Shown here: positions 12,004 to 21,495 of the stretch, one piece after another
Numbering within the stretch: the stretch's first letter is position 1
Layout: each line of letters opens with the position of its first letter
Origin: Mycobacterium xenopi
Lineage (GTDB): Bacteria > Actinomycetota > Actinomycetes > Mycobacteriales > Mycobacteriaceae
Assembly: GCF_009936235.1 (NCBI RefSeq)
Contig: NZ_AP022314.1
Coordinates: 2,976,001-3,040,000 of the forward strand
Direction of reading: 5' to 3'
Length of the DNA: 64,000 nucleotides
Program-made: the position numbers and the translations under genes
The notes under the pieces: generated by a model
Databases searched by the model: none
What the model saw: only the letters and a program-made list of their open reading frames with translations
What the model was told of the DNA's origin: nothing

Positions 12004-13760
12004 CGCGGGGCGGTGTCGGTGTGCTGCGTCGTGGGGTACACAGGAAACTTGTCACCGGGTTCGGGCCACGGCTGACGGCTCAGCATGTCCTCGACCCTGA
12101 CATAGCCTTCTTCGATGGGACCGCCCTTCGCATCCACGATGCGATACCACTGCTTCTGTGTCTGGATCGGCTGGCCTTCCAGGATGACCACCCGGACGTC
12201 GCCCTCCTGGAACTGACAACGCCGCTGCACCGCCTCGAGCAGTTGCTCGTTGTGCAGGTGGCCTTCACCGAAGTTCCACCCGATGAGTGGCCCCGCGACG
12301 ACTTCACCCTCGCGCACTGTGTATTCGGCCTCGTTGGGGATTGCGCGCGGCAGCAGTCCATTGAGCGCACGACCGTGCGCGTGCATGGCACGAAACGCCG
12401 CCACTTTGTCGGCCATGATCTCGGCGGTCTTGGCGCCGTAGAGTTTTGCCAGCTGCTTGGCGACCAGTGGTGAACTTTTCACGATGCTCGCTTCCAACTT
12501 CTCCTCGGCGCCCGTGCGGAAGCACCAGATGCTGGTGGCCCAGTTCCCGGCGTAGTACCGCATTGCAGGGAGAAACGAAACCCGTTCGGGGAGCAGATTT
12601 CCCACAACAGGAACGACGGCGAGGGCGACGATCAAGATGGCCAGCAACAGCGGTGCCTGCAGATCGGTGGCGTCGATGGCGCTGTAATGGCCGAACAGGT
12701 AGAAGAGCGAGAAGATGAAAAACACGTTCCACTCCAACGGAACCCCCATGGGGAGGTTGGAAATGATGTTGAGGTGGAAGATCACCATGAAGCCGATCAG
12801 TATCCACCGCCACGGCTGCCCGTCGGCGACGAACACCAGAAGCCCCGGCACAATGAATTCCGCGGTGGTGCCGCCGACGTGCGCCAGAAGCGCTGGCACC
12901 CGGGAGGGGCGCAGGTCGTTGACGGGGTCGCGGTAAAGCCTGCGCTTGAACCACCCGAATGCCTTGCTGCGCAGCAATGCGTTGTTGCTCATCATGACCG
13001 CCACCACGTACGGGAAATGGTGGTTGAGCTTGGAGGTGGCAGCTCCCCACCACAGCGCCAGCATGATGATCTTGAAAGCCGCGATCTGGTCTGTGAACGG
13101 GAAGAAGAACACGAACAATTTCAGCCAGTAGTGCTCGGCGCGGGCGGCCAGGAAGATGGTCTTGTCGCGCAACCCCAGTAGGGCCAACGCCGCGATAAGC
13201 GGCACCACCAAGACCGGGTCGATCAGCCCGACGTCACCGGCACTAGTGACGGGACCACCGTGCCCTGGCGACAAAAGTGCCCAGACTCCGGAAACCAGCA
13301 CGACGGCATAAAGGGCAACGTCGACAAGCGTGCGGCTGTCGCCAGCCGTAAGCGGAATCTTGCCCGGCCAGGGTGGCAGCCGAATGGTGTTGGGCCGCAA
13401 CCAATACAGGAATCCGCCGATCGGCGGCCAGAACCGACCGGTGAGTGGGCCGGATCCGCAGCCCAGCCCCAGCACCTCGAAGAGCAGGGTGAAGATCACG
13501 AATTTCTGGTACACGATCGGCTGGGTCCACCACTGGGCGATGTGACCCAACCCGTCAAGGCCGGGAGTGATCGCGATGACCGTCGCGGCCACCGTGACGT
13601 ACAGCGCGATCTTGATTAGGTACAGCAGGTAGACCGCGTACGGGGTGCCGAAGCCGTGTTCCACCCAGTGGCGGGTCACGATCTGCAGCCTTGTCGGCCG
13701 CGGCAGGGCGGGCCAGGCGTCGTGATCGACGTCCGGAAGCTCCGGTGAGATCAATCCCAT
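12000..13760 (-). CDS. Polytopic membrane protein (Rv1431-like, DUF3556 type)
   Basis: 586 residues, with roughly ten hydrophobic helices in the first 400, for example YAVYLLYLIKIALYVTVAAT, KFVIFTLLFEVLGLGCG and LLLAILIVALAVVPVVGNLL. A hydrophilic C-terminal domain of about 180 residues follows. This matches the mycobacterial conserved membrane protein at the Rv1431 position (about 589). The function is not known to me. It is co-transcribed with the oxidoreductase through a 4-nt overlap, so a role in a lipid or isoprenoid modification is conceivable but unproven. Confidence 0.85.
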   Translation of the reverse strand: MGLISPELPDVDHDAWPALPRPTRLQIVTRHWVEHGFGTPYAVYLLYLIKIALYVTVAATVIAITPGLDGLGHIAQWWTQPIVYQKFVIFTLLFEVLGLGCGSGPLTGRFWPPIGGFLYWLRPNTIRLPPWPGKIPLTAGDSRTLVDVALYAVVLVSGVWALLSPGHGGPVTSAGDVGLIDPVLVVPLIAALALLGLRDKTIFLAARAEHYWLKLFVFFFPFTDQIAAFKIIMLALWWGAATSKLNHHFPYVVAVMMSNNALLRSKAFGWFKRRLYRDPVNDLRPSRVPALLAHVGGTTAEFIVPGLLVFVADGQPWRWILIGFMVIFHLNIISNLPMGVPLEWNVFFIFSLFYLFGHYSAIDATDLQAPLLLAILIVALAVVPVVGNLLPERVSFLPAMRYYAGNWATSIWCFRTGAEEKLEASIVKSSPLVAKQLAKLYGAKTAEIMADKVAAFRAMHAHGRALNGLLPRAIPNEAEYTVREGEVVAGPLIGWNFGEGHLHNEQLLEAVQRRCQFQEGDVRVVILEGQPIQTQKQWYRIVDAKGGPIEEGYVRVEDMLSRQPWPEPGDKFPVYPTTQHTDTAPR

Positions 13761-13940
13761 GGCGTCCTCGTTCTCGCGGAAAGCGAGAGTCTATCGCGAA
13801 ATCACTTGGCGGATATGGCGAATCCGCGCTGATTCGGCCGCGTCGGGCAGCAACCGGACCAGGCCTGTGGATGAATGCAGCTCTGTGGATAAGTCCTGCC
13901 AGGGACAGGCTGACCCGCCACTGGCGTCGGCCGGCCGCAC

Positions 13941-13961
13941 TATACTCGAAAGCATGTTCGA
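13941..13961 (+). promoter_or_regulatory. -10 element and LexA (SOS) box over the 13E12 start
   Basis: The 16-mer TCGAAAGCATGTTCGA at 13946-13961 fits the mycobacterial SOS box TCGAAC(N4)GTTCGA at 11 of 12 defined positions (A for C at position 6). A -10-like TATACT at 13941-13946 adjoins it, and the ATG of the HNH gene (13954) lies inside the box. This suggests a leaderless, LexA-repressed transcript. 13E12-family genes are known members of the M. tuberculosis LexA regulon. Confidence 0.75.
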
Positions 13962-15582
13962 TACAACCGATCCGTTGCGGGCCACCGGTGTCGCCGAGCC
14001 TGCCGCGATGTCCGCGCTGGATCCGGGGGATCTGGTGGAGGCGATCGGGTCCTCACACCGGTTGGAGTCGATGCTGGTGGCGCGGCGGCTCGCGGCGGTC
14101 GCGGCCCTGCTGTGCCACCGGCTCGCTGCGGCCCAGAACGTGAACGCCGAGCGCGGCTATGCGGCGATCGACGGGTTCGACCAGGCCACTGCTGAGATCG
14201 CGGCCGCGATGAACCTTTCGCCCACGGCTGCGAGTTACATGGTGTCGTACGCCCAAGCACTCGATGTCCGGTTACCTAAGATTGCAGCTCTGCTAGCCGA
14301 AGGAAGAACCGACTGGCGCACGGTGCGGTTGATCATCAGCCGGACGGATCTGGTCACCGACGGCGATTTGATTGCCAAGCTCGACGAGTCGTTGTCCGCG
14401 CGAATCGTCAAGTGGCACGGCTGGTCGAAGCAACGAATCGTCAACGCCGTCGACGCCGCGGTGCGTGTCATGGACCCGGACGCAGCTCGTGAGCGCCGGG
14501 TTGCCGCCGAGCAAGACCGCCATATCAGCGTAACGGCGCAGGACAACGGGATGGCCGAAGTGCATGGCACCGTTGCCGCTGCCGCCGCCGCAGCTTTCGA
14601 CCGGCGGTTGTCGCAACTTGCCAAGCAGGTGTGTCCGGCCGATCCACGAACGCTGGATCAGCGCCGAGCTGACGCGCTCGCCGCGCTCACGGAAGGACGT
14701 CGCCTGGCGTGCTGCTGCGGAAAATCAGGCTGCCCCAACAAAACCGCGAACACCGAAGGTCGCGATATGGGTGGTGCACAAGTCGTCGTGAATGTGGTGG
14801 CGAGCGAGCAAACGGTCTACGGCGACAGCGCCCAGCCCGGCTACCTCGAGGGCTACGGTGTCATCGATGCCGAGCAGGTGCGCGAGCTCGCGGCGGCTGC
14901 GTCGGTTCGGCTGGCTGATTTTAGGGTGACGCCAACAGAGGCGGTGCGCTATCAACCGTCGGCTGCGCTCGAGCGCGCGATCCGCTGTCGGGATTTGACG
15001 TGCCGGTTTCCGGGATGCAGCCGTCCGGCGATGGTCTGTGATATTGACCATACGATTCCGTTCAACCACAGTGACCCGAAAGCCGGTGGCTTAACTGTGC
15101 CGTCGAATTTGAAATGCCTTTGCCGCCAACATCATAGACTCAAGACCTTCGGCGGCTGGCGCGATGCTCAGTTGGCTGACGGCACTGTTGTGTGGACGTC
15201 GCCGACCGGACGAATCTATCGCACCGCTCCGGCAGGTGCTGAGTTGTTCCCGCAATGGCGCACTCCGGCATGTGCGACGCCCACACCGAGCCGCCGCAGC
15301 CGCGCGAAGCAACGTGCTGGTCGAATTGCACGTGCCCGCAGGCACAATCGATTGCAACGGCCTATCAACAAAGAGCGTCGCCACCTCGCCGAAGCCCGCA
15401 AAGACGAAATCGCAGCGCGCAAGTTCCGGAACCACATGCGGGACATGCTGTTTTTGTTCAAGGGCAAACCCAGCACCAGCCCGTTCTGCCCCTGGGTGAA
15501 CGATCCACGAGAACCGGAGGAACTACCGCCGGATTGGCAGCCGCCACCGCTGCAACCCTTGCCCGACGACCCGCCGTTCTGA
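13954..15582 (+). CDS. 13E12 repeat family protein, DUF222/HNH endonuclease
   Basis: 542 residues from ATG 13954, chosen because it sits just after a -10 element and inside an SOS box; the frame is open further upstream to 13759. The N-terminal two thirds are DUF222-like. The HNH domain follows with CRFPGC, CDIDHTIPF and LCRQHHRLKTFGGW, keeping the zinc Cys pairs and catalytic His. The C-terminal tail is basic (RRSRAKQRAGRIARARRHNR) and then proline-rich. The family is multi-copy in mycobacteria and mobile-like; its cellular role is unsettled. It is convergent with whiA, 1 bp apart. Confidence 0.93.
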   Translation: MFDTTDPLRATGVAEPAAMSALDPGDLVEAIGSSHRLESMLVARRLAAVAALLCHRLAAAQNVNAERGYAAIDGFDQATAEIAAAMNLSPTAASYMVSYAQALDVRLPKIAALLAEGRTDWRTVRLIISRTDLVTDGDLIAKLDESLSARIVKWHGWSKQRIVNAVDAAVRVMDPDAARERRVAAEQDRHISVTAQDNGMAEVHGTVAAAAAAAFDRRLSQLAKQVCPADPRTLDQRRADALAALTEGRRLACCCGKSGCPNKTANTEGRDMGGAQVVVNVVASEQTVYGDSAQPGYLEGYGVIDAEQVRELAAAASVRLADFRVTPTEAVRYQPSAALERAIRCRDLTCRFPGCSRPAMVCDIDHTIPFNHSDPKAGGLTVPSNLKCLCRQHHRLKTFGGWRDAQLADGTVVWTSPTGRIYRTAPAGAELFPQWRTPACATPTPSRRSRAKQRAGRIARARRHNRLQRPINKERRHLAEARKDEIAARKFRNHMRDMLFLFKGKPSTSPFCPWVNDPREPEELPPDWQPPPLQPLPDDPPF

Positions 15583-15583
15583 G

Positions 15584-16561
15584 TCAGGCATCCTCCAACA
15601 GGTCCGGGGTCACCGCTGATTCGGTGTCCGGAATGCCCTCCTGCTTCGCTCTGCGATCGGCCATCGACAACAGTCGCCGAATACGCCCTGCCACAGCGTC
15701 TTTGGTCATAGGTGGATCTGCTAGTCGGCCTAGCTCTTCCAGGGAGGCCTGCCGGTGCTCGATGCGCAGCTTGCCTGCCGCGGCCAGGTGGTCGGGCACG
15801 CTGTCGCCGAGGATCTCCAGTGCCCGCTCCACTCGGGCCGCCGCCGCCACCGCGGCCCGAGCCGAGCGGCGCAGGTTGGCGTCGTCGAAATTGGCCAGCC
15901 GGTTGGCGGTCGCCCGGACTTCGCGCCGCATCCGGCGCTCTTCCCATATCAGCCGGGTGTCTTGGGCCCCCATCCGGGTTAGCAAGGCGCCGATTGCGTC
16001 GCCGTCACGCACCACCACCCGGTCGGCGCCACGGACCTCGCGGGCCTTTGCGCTCACGCCTAGTCGACGCGCCGCGCCGACTAGGGCTAGGGCGGCCTCA
16101 GGGCCCGGGCAGCTGACCTCGAGCGACGAAGAGCGTCCCGGCTCGGTCAGCGACCCGTGCGCCAAAAAGGCTCCCCGCCAAGCGGCTTCGGCGTCGGCGA
16201 TGCTGCCACCCACCACTTGGGCCGGCAGGCCGCGCACCGGGCGTCCACGCTGGTCGAGCAGGCCGGTTTGACGTGCCAGTGCCTCGCCCTCGTTGGTCAC
16301 CCTCAGCACATACCGGGTTTGCTTGCGAATACCGCTGGCCGACAACACATGTACGACGGCGTTGTAACCGTACAGCTCGAAGATGTCCTTGCGGAGCCGC
16401 CGCGCGATGCTGCCCAAATCCACTTCGGCCTCAATGACTACCCGGCCGCCCACGATGTGCAGTCCCCCGGCGAACCGCAGCAGCGACGTGACTTCGGCGC
16501 GCCGCGCACTTACCGAATTCACGACCAAGCGGCTCAGTTCGTCTTTGACTTCGGCCGTCAT
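15584..16561 (-). CDS. whiA: Sporulation-type transcription regulator WhiA
   Basis: DNA-binding protein with a degenerate LAGLIDADG homing-endonuclease-like N-terminal half (VTSLLRFAGGLHIVGGRVV, then GAFLAHGSLTEPGRSSSLEV) and a C-terminal helix-turn-helix (LGRLADPPMTKDAVAGRIRR). In Streptomyces it works with WhiB on cell division; the mycobacterial role is related. ATG 16561 gives a 4-nt overlap with yvcK and 325 residues. A GTG at 16567 would add two. Last gene of uvrC-rapZ-yvcK-whiA. Confidence 0.97.
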   Translation of the reverse strand: MTAEVKDELSRLVVNSVSARRAEVTSLLRFAGGLHIVGGRVVIEAEVDLGSIARRLRKDIFELYGYNAVVHVLSASGIRKQTRYVLRVTNEGEALARQTGLLDQRGRPVRGLPAQVVGGSIADAEAAWRGAFLAHGSLTEPGRSSSLEVSCPGPEAALALVGAARRLGVSAKAREVRGADRVVVRDGDAIGALLTRMGAQDTRLIWEERRMRREVRATANRLANFDDANLRRSARAAVAAAARVERALEILGDSVPDHLAAAGKLRIEHRQASLEELGRLADPPMTKDAVAGRIRRLLSMADRRAKQEGIPDTESAVTPDLLEDA

Positions 16562-17613
16562 CGCCACGCGTCGTCACCTCTCGGTCCGCTACGACCCGGT
16601 GCCTTTGCGCCGGTCCCTTCACTTTCAATTGGCATCGGTGCGGTGGCTGCCGGGCGTGCGTCAACCTCGGTGCCGCGCACCCGCACCCCGTCCAGCACCG
16701 CGGCCAGCTTGCCCGGATCATGTAAAGGTGTACCAGGTCTGGAGACATCGACGAATTGGACCTGTGCGTCGAGCAGCTTCGCAGTGCGGCGCAGCTGCTC
16801 GCGTTCGCGCTCACCGGGTACCCGGTCGGCGTCGATGATGACCTCATGCACGGTGAAGTCCGGCGCATGCTGCGCGAGCACGTGCAAATGACGTTCCACT
16901 GAGAAACCCGCGGTCTCTCCCGGCTCGGCCACCAGGTTGAGCACCAGCGCGCGCCTGGCCGTGGTGGCCTGCAGCGCCGCGGCCAGTCCCGGCACCAGCA
17001 CATGCGGAATGACGCTGGTGAACCACGATCCCGGGCCCAGCACCACGAGGTCGGCGGCCATGATCGCGTCGACGGCCTGCCTGGTGGCCGGCGGGTTGGC
17101 GGGCAGCAACCGCACCCGGCGCACTTTTCCCGGAGTGGTCGCGATCGCTACCTGGCCGCGAATCACCCGGCTCATCCGCGGGTCGGCCTCCAACCCGGCG
17201 ACGTCGGCCTCGATTTGCAACGCGATCGGGCACATCGGCAACACCCGGCCCTTGACGCCGAGGATGCGACCCAGTTCGTCGAGCGCCGCGACCGGATCGG
17301 CCAGCACCTCGTTGAGGCCGGCGAGCAGCAGGTTGCCGATCGGGTGCCCGGCCAATGCCCCGCTGCCGCCAAACCGATGCTGCAGGATGGTCGCCCACAG
17401 CCGCCCGTGCGGGCTGTCAGATGCCAACGCCGCCAATGCCATTCGAAGATCACCCGGGGGCACCACGTCGAGTTCGTTGCGCAGTCGCCCGGACGAGCCG
17501 CCGTCGTCGGCGACGGTCACCACCGCGGTGACGTGCGGGGTCAGCCGACGCGCCGCCGACAGCGTCGCATACAGACCGTGTCCGCCGCCCAGGGCGACTA
17601 TGCGTTCGTTCAT
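16558..17613 (-). CDS. yvcK: YvcK/CuvA family gluconeogenesis and cell-shape factor
   Basis: 351 residues (Rv1422 about 342). The glycine-rich N-terminus IVALGGGHGLYATLSAARRL and VTVADDGGSSGRLR match the UDP-sugar-binding YvcK/CofD-like fold. In mycobacteria the protein (CuvA) is linked to cell-wall growth and carbon-source use. It overlaps rapZ upstream and whiA downstream by 4 nt each. The C-terminal tail past residue 320 is low-complexity and variable. Confidence 0.95.
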   Translation of the reverse strand: MNERIVALGGGHGLYATLSAARRLTPHVTAVVTVADDGGSSGRLRNELDVVPPGDLRMALAALASDSPHGRLWATILQHRFGGSGALAGHPIGNLLLAGLNEVLADPVAALDELGRILGVKGRVLPMCPIALQIEADVAGLEADPRMSRVIRGQVAIATTPGKVRRVRLLPANPPATRQAVDAIMAADLVVLGPGSWFTSVIPHVLVPGLAAALQATTARRALVLNLVAEPGETAGFSVERHLHVLAQHAPDFTVHEVIIDADRVPGEREREQLRRTAKLLDAQVQFVDVSRPGTPLHDPGKLAAVLDGVRVRGTEVDARPAATAPMPIESEGTGAKAPGRSGPRGDDAWR

Positions 17614-18521
17614 TCGCGGCCCAGATCCCGATGCAGCACCCGCACCGACAGTTGGGTATCGGGTTCTAGCCGACGCGCCAACGCTTCTGCGATGACCACG
17701 CTGCGGTGCTTGCCGCCGGTGCAGCCGATGGCGACGGTCATGTAGCGCTTCCCCTCTCGCCGGTAGCCCTCGACAACCAGGGACAGCAACCGATGGTAGG
17801 TGTCCAGAAACTCTGCCGCGCCGCTCTGGCCCAACACGTAGTCACGCACCGCCGGATGTTGGCCGCTGTGCGGGCGCAGGTCGTCGACCCAGTGCGGATT
17901 GGGCAGGAAGCGCACGTCCATCACCATGTCGGCGTCCATCGGCAGGCCATATTTGAAACCGAACGACTCCACGGTGACGTTGCTGTGCGCGACGGCCTCG
18001 CCACCGAATGCCCGTTCGATGCTTTCCCGCAAACCTCGCACCGATAGTGTGGACGTGTCGATGATCAAATCGGCGGTCGCGCGCACGGGCGCCAGCATCT
18101 CCCGCTCGGCGGCAATGCCTTCGGCCAGTGTCTGTTCCCCTTGCAGCGGGTGGCTGCGCCGGTTCTGCTCGTAACGGCGCACCAACATGTCGTCCGACGC
18201 TTCCATAAACAGCACCCGCGGCGTGATGTTGCGGGTGGCCAAGTCGTTGCGTACCCAGTCCAGGTCGCCGGTGAACCCGCGCGAACGCACATCCATCACC
18301 ACCGCCAACTGGGTGATCCGCGACCCGGCGGCCAGCCCGAAGTCGACCATGCGGGTGATCAGCTGCGGGGGCAGGTTGTCGGCGACATACCAACCGAGGT
18401 CCTCGAGCACCTTGGCTGCGGTGCCCCGCCCCGCGCCGGAGAGACCGGTCACCAGGACGACGTCGATGCCGGATTGGGGCGCGCCGTCTGCGTTGTCGCC
18501 GGTCATGCCTTGGCCCCTCAT
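17610..18521 (-). CDS. rapZ: RapZ/YvcJ nucleotide-binding protein
   Basis: 303 residues, P-loop protein. The Walker A region reads GLSGAGRGT instead of the classical GxxGxGK[ST], with Arg in place of Lys, as I recall for other actinobacterial members. The C-terminal domain keeps IGCTGGKHRSV, the conserved RapZ ligand-binding loop. In E. coli RapZ controls GlmZ/GlmS; no such RNA target is known to me in mycobacteria. ATG 18521 overlaps the uvrC stop by 4 nt. Confidence 0.95.
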   Translation of the reverse strand: MRGQGMTGDNADGAPQSGIDVVLVTGLSGAGRGTAAKVLEDLGWYVADNLPPQLITRMVDFGLAAGSRITQLAVVMDVRSRGFTGDLDWVRNDLATRNITPRVLFMEASDDMLVRRYEQNRRSHPLQGEQTLAEGIAAEREMLAPVRATADLIIDTSTLSVRGLRESIERAFGGEAVAHSNVTVESFGFKYGLPMDADMVMDVRFLPNPHWVDDLRPHSGQHPAVRDYVLGQSGAAEFLDTYHRLLSLVVEGYRREGKRYMTVAIGCTGGKHRSVVIAEALARRLEPDTQLSVRVLHRDLGRE

Positions 18522-20479
18522 CCCGACGCCCGTTCAGGGACCCGGTCGGTCGAAGTGTCGGATCGCAGCGCCTCGAGCACCGCGGTCGCCGTCGCGACGC
18601 CGATGCCCGGAACAGCGGTGATCTCCTCGACCGTCGCCTCCCTAAGCCGGGCCAACGACCCGAAATGGGTGACCAATGCCTTACGGCGGTGCTCCCCCAG
18701 CCCCGGCACGGCGTCCAGAGCCGACGCGGTCATCCGCTTGGAGCGTTTGCTGCGGTGATAGGTGATGGCGAACCGATGCGCCTCGTCGCGCACCCGCTGC
18801 AACAGGTAGAGGCCCTCGCTGTTGCGGGGCATGATGATCGGCTCGGGCTCAGACGGCACCCACACCTCTTCGAGCCGCTTGGCCAGACCGATCACCGCGA
18901 CGTCGGTGATCCCGAGTTCGTCGAGCACCGCGGTCGCGGCGTTGACCTGCGGGGCGCCGCCGTCGACGACATACAGGTTCGGCGGATAGGCAAACTTTCG
19001 CGATCTTCCTTCGGGCGCAAGCATATTGGGGTCCTGCTGGTCGCGCAGGTGGCGCATGAACCGCCGCCGGGTCACCTCCGCGATGGAGGCGACGTCGTCG
19101 GAGCGCCCTTGGCCGGCGGCTTCCCGGATCGCGAAGTGGCGGTAGTCGGACTTGCGCGGCAACCCGTCTTCGAACACCACCAGCGAGCCGACCACATCGG
19201 TGCCCTGAACATGGCTGACGTCGACGCACTCGATCCGCAGCGGCGCTTCGGCTAAGCCGAGAGCCTCCTGAATATTTTGCAGCGCAGCAGATCTGGCGGT
19301 GAAGTCACCCGCGCGCTTCAGCTTATGTTGCTGCAGTGCCTCTTTGGCATTGCGCTGCACGGTTTCGGCTAACGCCTTTTTGTCGCCGCGCCGCGGCACC
19401 CGTAGCATGACACGGGCACCGCGGAGCTTCGAGAGCCAGTTGGCCAGCTCGTCGGCGTTAGGGGGCAGACACGGAACCAGCACCTCGCGTGGCACCGGGT
19501 TGGTGGATTCGTCCGCTGCGCCACCGAGTTCGGCCTGCTCGCCGTAGAACTGGGTGAGAAACTGCTCAACTAGCTGTGCTTCACCGGAATCGCCTGGGTC
19601 ACCAGACTTTTCGACGATCCACCCGCGCTGGCCGCGAACTCGCCCGCCGCGAACGTGGAAGACCTGGACCGCGGCTTCCAGCTCGTCGTCAGCGAAGGCA
19701 ACGACGTCGGCGTCGGTGCCGTCGCCGAGTACCACCGCCTGCTTCTCAAGTGCCCGCTTCAATGCCGACAGGTCGTCACGCAGTCGGGCGGCCCGTTCGA
19801 AATCGAGCTGCGCGGCGGCCGCATTCATCTGCTGTTCGAGGCCGCGGGCGAACTTCTCGGTTTTGCCGGACAGAAAGTCGCAAAAATCGTCGACGATCTG
19901 CCGGTGCTGTTCGGCGGTCACCCGTCCCACACACGGCGCCGAGCACTTGTCGATGTAGCCCAGCAGGCACGGCCGGTCGATTTGCTTGTGCCGCTTGAAT
20001 ACTCCGGTCGAGCAGGTGCGCGCCGGAAACACCCGGGTGAGCAGGTCCAGGGTTTCGCGGATGGCCCAGGCGTGCGAGTACGGCCCGAAATAGCGCACCC
20101 CCTTCTTGCGGGGTCCGCGGTAGACCATCAGCCGGGGGAACTCCTCGTTGAGGGTGACCGCCAGCACCGGATAGGACTTGTCGTCGCGGTAGCGGACGTT
20201 GAACCGCGGGTCGAATTCCTTGATCCAGTTGTATTCCAGTTGTAGCGCCTCGACTTCGGTGTTGACCACCGTCCACTCGACCTTGGCGGCGGTGGTCACC
20301 ATTTGCCGGGTGCGCGGGTGCAGGCTGGCCACGTCGGCGAAATAGGACGTCAGCCGGCTGCGAAGGCTCTTGGCCTTGCCGACATAGATGACGCGTCCGT
20401 GCTGGTCCCGGAACCGGTACACCCCCGGCTCGACCGGGATGGACCCGGGCGCGGGGCGATAGGTGGCGGGATCAGGCAC
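18518..20479 (-). CDS. uvrC: UvrABC system protein C
   Basis: Nucleotide-excision-repair endonuclease, 653 residues from GTG 20479 (start PDPATYRPAPGSIPVEPGVY). The domains, in order, are GIY-YIG nuclease (GVYRFRDQHGRVIYVGKAKS), a Cys cluster (CLLGYIDKCSAPC), UVR motif (LDFERAARLRDDLSALKRAL), RNase-H-like nuclease (IECVDVSHVQGTDVVGSLVV) and tandem helix-hairpin-helix (VPGLGEHRRKALVTHFGSL, VPGIGVATATAVLEAL). The reading frame extends far upstream, but conservation begins at 20479. It heads the uvrC-rapZ-yvcK-whiA unit. Confidence 0.97.
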   Translation of the reverse strand: MPDPATYRPAPGSIPVEPGVYRFRDQHGRVIYVGKAKSLRSRLTSYFADVASLHPRTRQMVTTAAKVEWTVVNTEVEALQLEYNWIKEFDPRFNVRYRDDKSYPVLAVTLNEEFPRLMVYRGPRKKGVRYFGPYSHAWAIRETLDLLTRVFPARTCSTGVFKRHKQIDRPCLLGYIDKCSAPCVGRVTAEQHRQIVDDFCDFLSGKTEKFARGLEQQMNAAAAQLDFERAARLRDDLSALKRALEKQAVVLGDGTDADVVAFADDELEAAVQVFHVRGGRVRGQRGWIVEKSGDPGDSGEAQLVEQFLTQFYGEQAELGGAADESTNPVPREVLVPCLPPNADELANWLSKLRGARVMLRVPRRGDKKALAETVQRNAKEALQQHKLKRAGDFTARSAALQNIQEALGLAEAPLRIECVDVSHVQGTDVVGSLVVFEDGLPRKSDYRHFAIREAAGQGRSDDVASIAEVTRRRFMRHLRDQQDPNMLAPEGRSRKFAYPPNLYVVDGGAPQVNAATAVLDELGITDVAVIGLAKRLEEVWVPSEPEPIIMPRNSEGLYLLQRVRDEAHRFAITYHRSKRSKRMTASALDAVPGLGEHRRKALVTHFGSLARLREATVEEITAVPGIGVATATAVLEALRSDTSTDRVPERASG

Positions 20480-20544
20480 GTTTCTCAGGCTAGTCGTCGC
20501 GAGCAGACACAGAATCGCACTGGGGAGGCGCCGCGCGTGCGAGT

Positions 20545-21006
20545 CTACGTCTGCTCGCGCGGGGGGCGGTAGCGCTCCAGCAGCGAGCGCACGGTATCCA
20601 TAGCGGCCACGGCCCGCTCCTTGTCGATGGCCTGGATGGCCATCACCGGGATGTACTCGTCGCCGGGCAGGTCGATGCGCGCCCAGCGGGCGCCGGAGGG
20701 AAACGACACGCCGACCACCTGCGACCACGGGATCAACCGGTCGCCCAGCAAATTGCGCACCGACAACCCCGCGGCGCCGACGCGCAGCCGCGGCCGCGCG
20801 AACAGCAGCACCCCGGCGGCGATGACGAGGCCGAGCACGGCGATCGCCACCTGGTCGGCGGTGCGGAACACCACACCGGTGGACTTGACTTTGAGCAGCA
20901 GGCCCACTCCGATGTGCGCGGCGGCGATCAGCGCCGCCGCGGCGTAGGCGAAGTACGGCGTCAGGTGCGGGCGCACTTCCACGTCCCACTCCGGTGTGGG
21001 GCTCAC
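20545..21006 (-). CDS. PH-domain-containing membrane protein (Rv1417-like)
   Basis: 153 residues. There are two N-terminal membrane helices (YFAYAAAALIAAAHIGVGLLL and VAIAVLGLVIAAGVLLFA), then a bacterial PH-like domain with LSVRNLLGDRLIPWSQVVGV and ARIDLPGDEYIPVMAIQ. Position after ribH and length match Rv1417 (about 154). It overlaps the ribH stop by 4 nt, so it is expressed with riboflavin genes; the reason is unknown. Confidence 0.88.
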   Translation of the reverse strand: MSPTPEWDVEVRPHLTPYFAYAAAALIAAAHIGVGLLLKVKSTGVVFRTADQVAIAVLGLVIAAGVLLFARPRLRVGAAGLSVRNLLGDRLIPWSQVVGVSFPSGARWARIDLPGDEYIPVMAIQAIDKERAVAAMDTVRSLLERYRPPREQT

Positions 21007-21485
21007 GACCGTGTGCGTAGCTCGCGCAGCGTCAGCGCGGTGTTCAACGCGGCGGCGGTCGCCTGCGCACCCTTGTCCTCGGTCGATGTGGGCAAGCCCG
21101 CCCGGTCACGCGCCTGTTCCTCGGTGTTGGTGGTCAGCACGCCATTGGCCACCGGCGTCGACGCGTCCAGAGAGACTCGGGTCAGACCCTGGGTCACCGC
21201 ATCGCAGACATAGTCGAAATGCGGTGTCTCCCCGCGGATTACCACGCCGAGGGCGACGACCGCGTCGTGGCTGCGGGCCAGCTCCTGTGCTACGACCGGG
21301 ATCTCGATCGCCCCGAGCACCCGAACCACCGTCGGATCGTCGATCCCCCATTCGGCCGCCGTTTTCCGGGCGCCAGTCAACAGCGCATCACAGATTTCGG
21401 TGTGCCAGGTGCTGGCGACGATTGCCAGTTTCAAACCGGACGCGTCGAGCGCCGGCAGCTCGGGCATACCGGCGGCTGGGCTCAT
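21003..21485 (-). CDS. ribH: 6,7-dimethyl-8-ribityllumazine synthase
   Basis: Condenses the butanone phosphate from RibBA with the ribitylaminouracil from RibD to give lumazine, the substrate of RibE. 160 residues, as Rv1416. Motifs include ASTWHTEICDALLTGA, LGAIEIPVVAQELA, VVALGVVIRGETPHFDYVC (catalytic His in the last) and GVLTTNTEEQARDRAG. ATG 21485 is 10 nt after the ribBA stop. Confidence 0.97.
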   Translation of the reverse strand: MSPAAGMPELPALDASGLKLAIVASTWHTEICDALLTGARKTAAEWGIDDPTVVRVLGAIEIPVVAQELARSHDAVVALGVVIRGETPHFDYVCDAVTQGLTRVSLDASTPVANGVLTTNTEEQARDRAGLPTSTEDKGAQATAAALNTALTLRELRTRS

Positions 21486-21495
21486 GCTGTGCGGC

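Noticed and set aside
13954..15582. Insertion sequence or phage around the 13E12 gene
   Set aside because: No transposase, terminal inverted repeats or target duplication seen; the gene sits alone between core genes.
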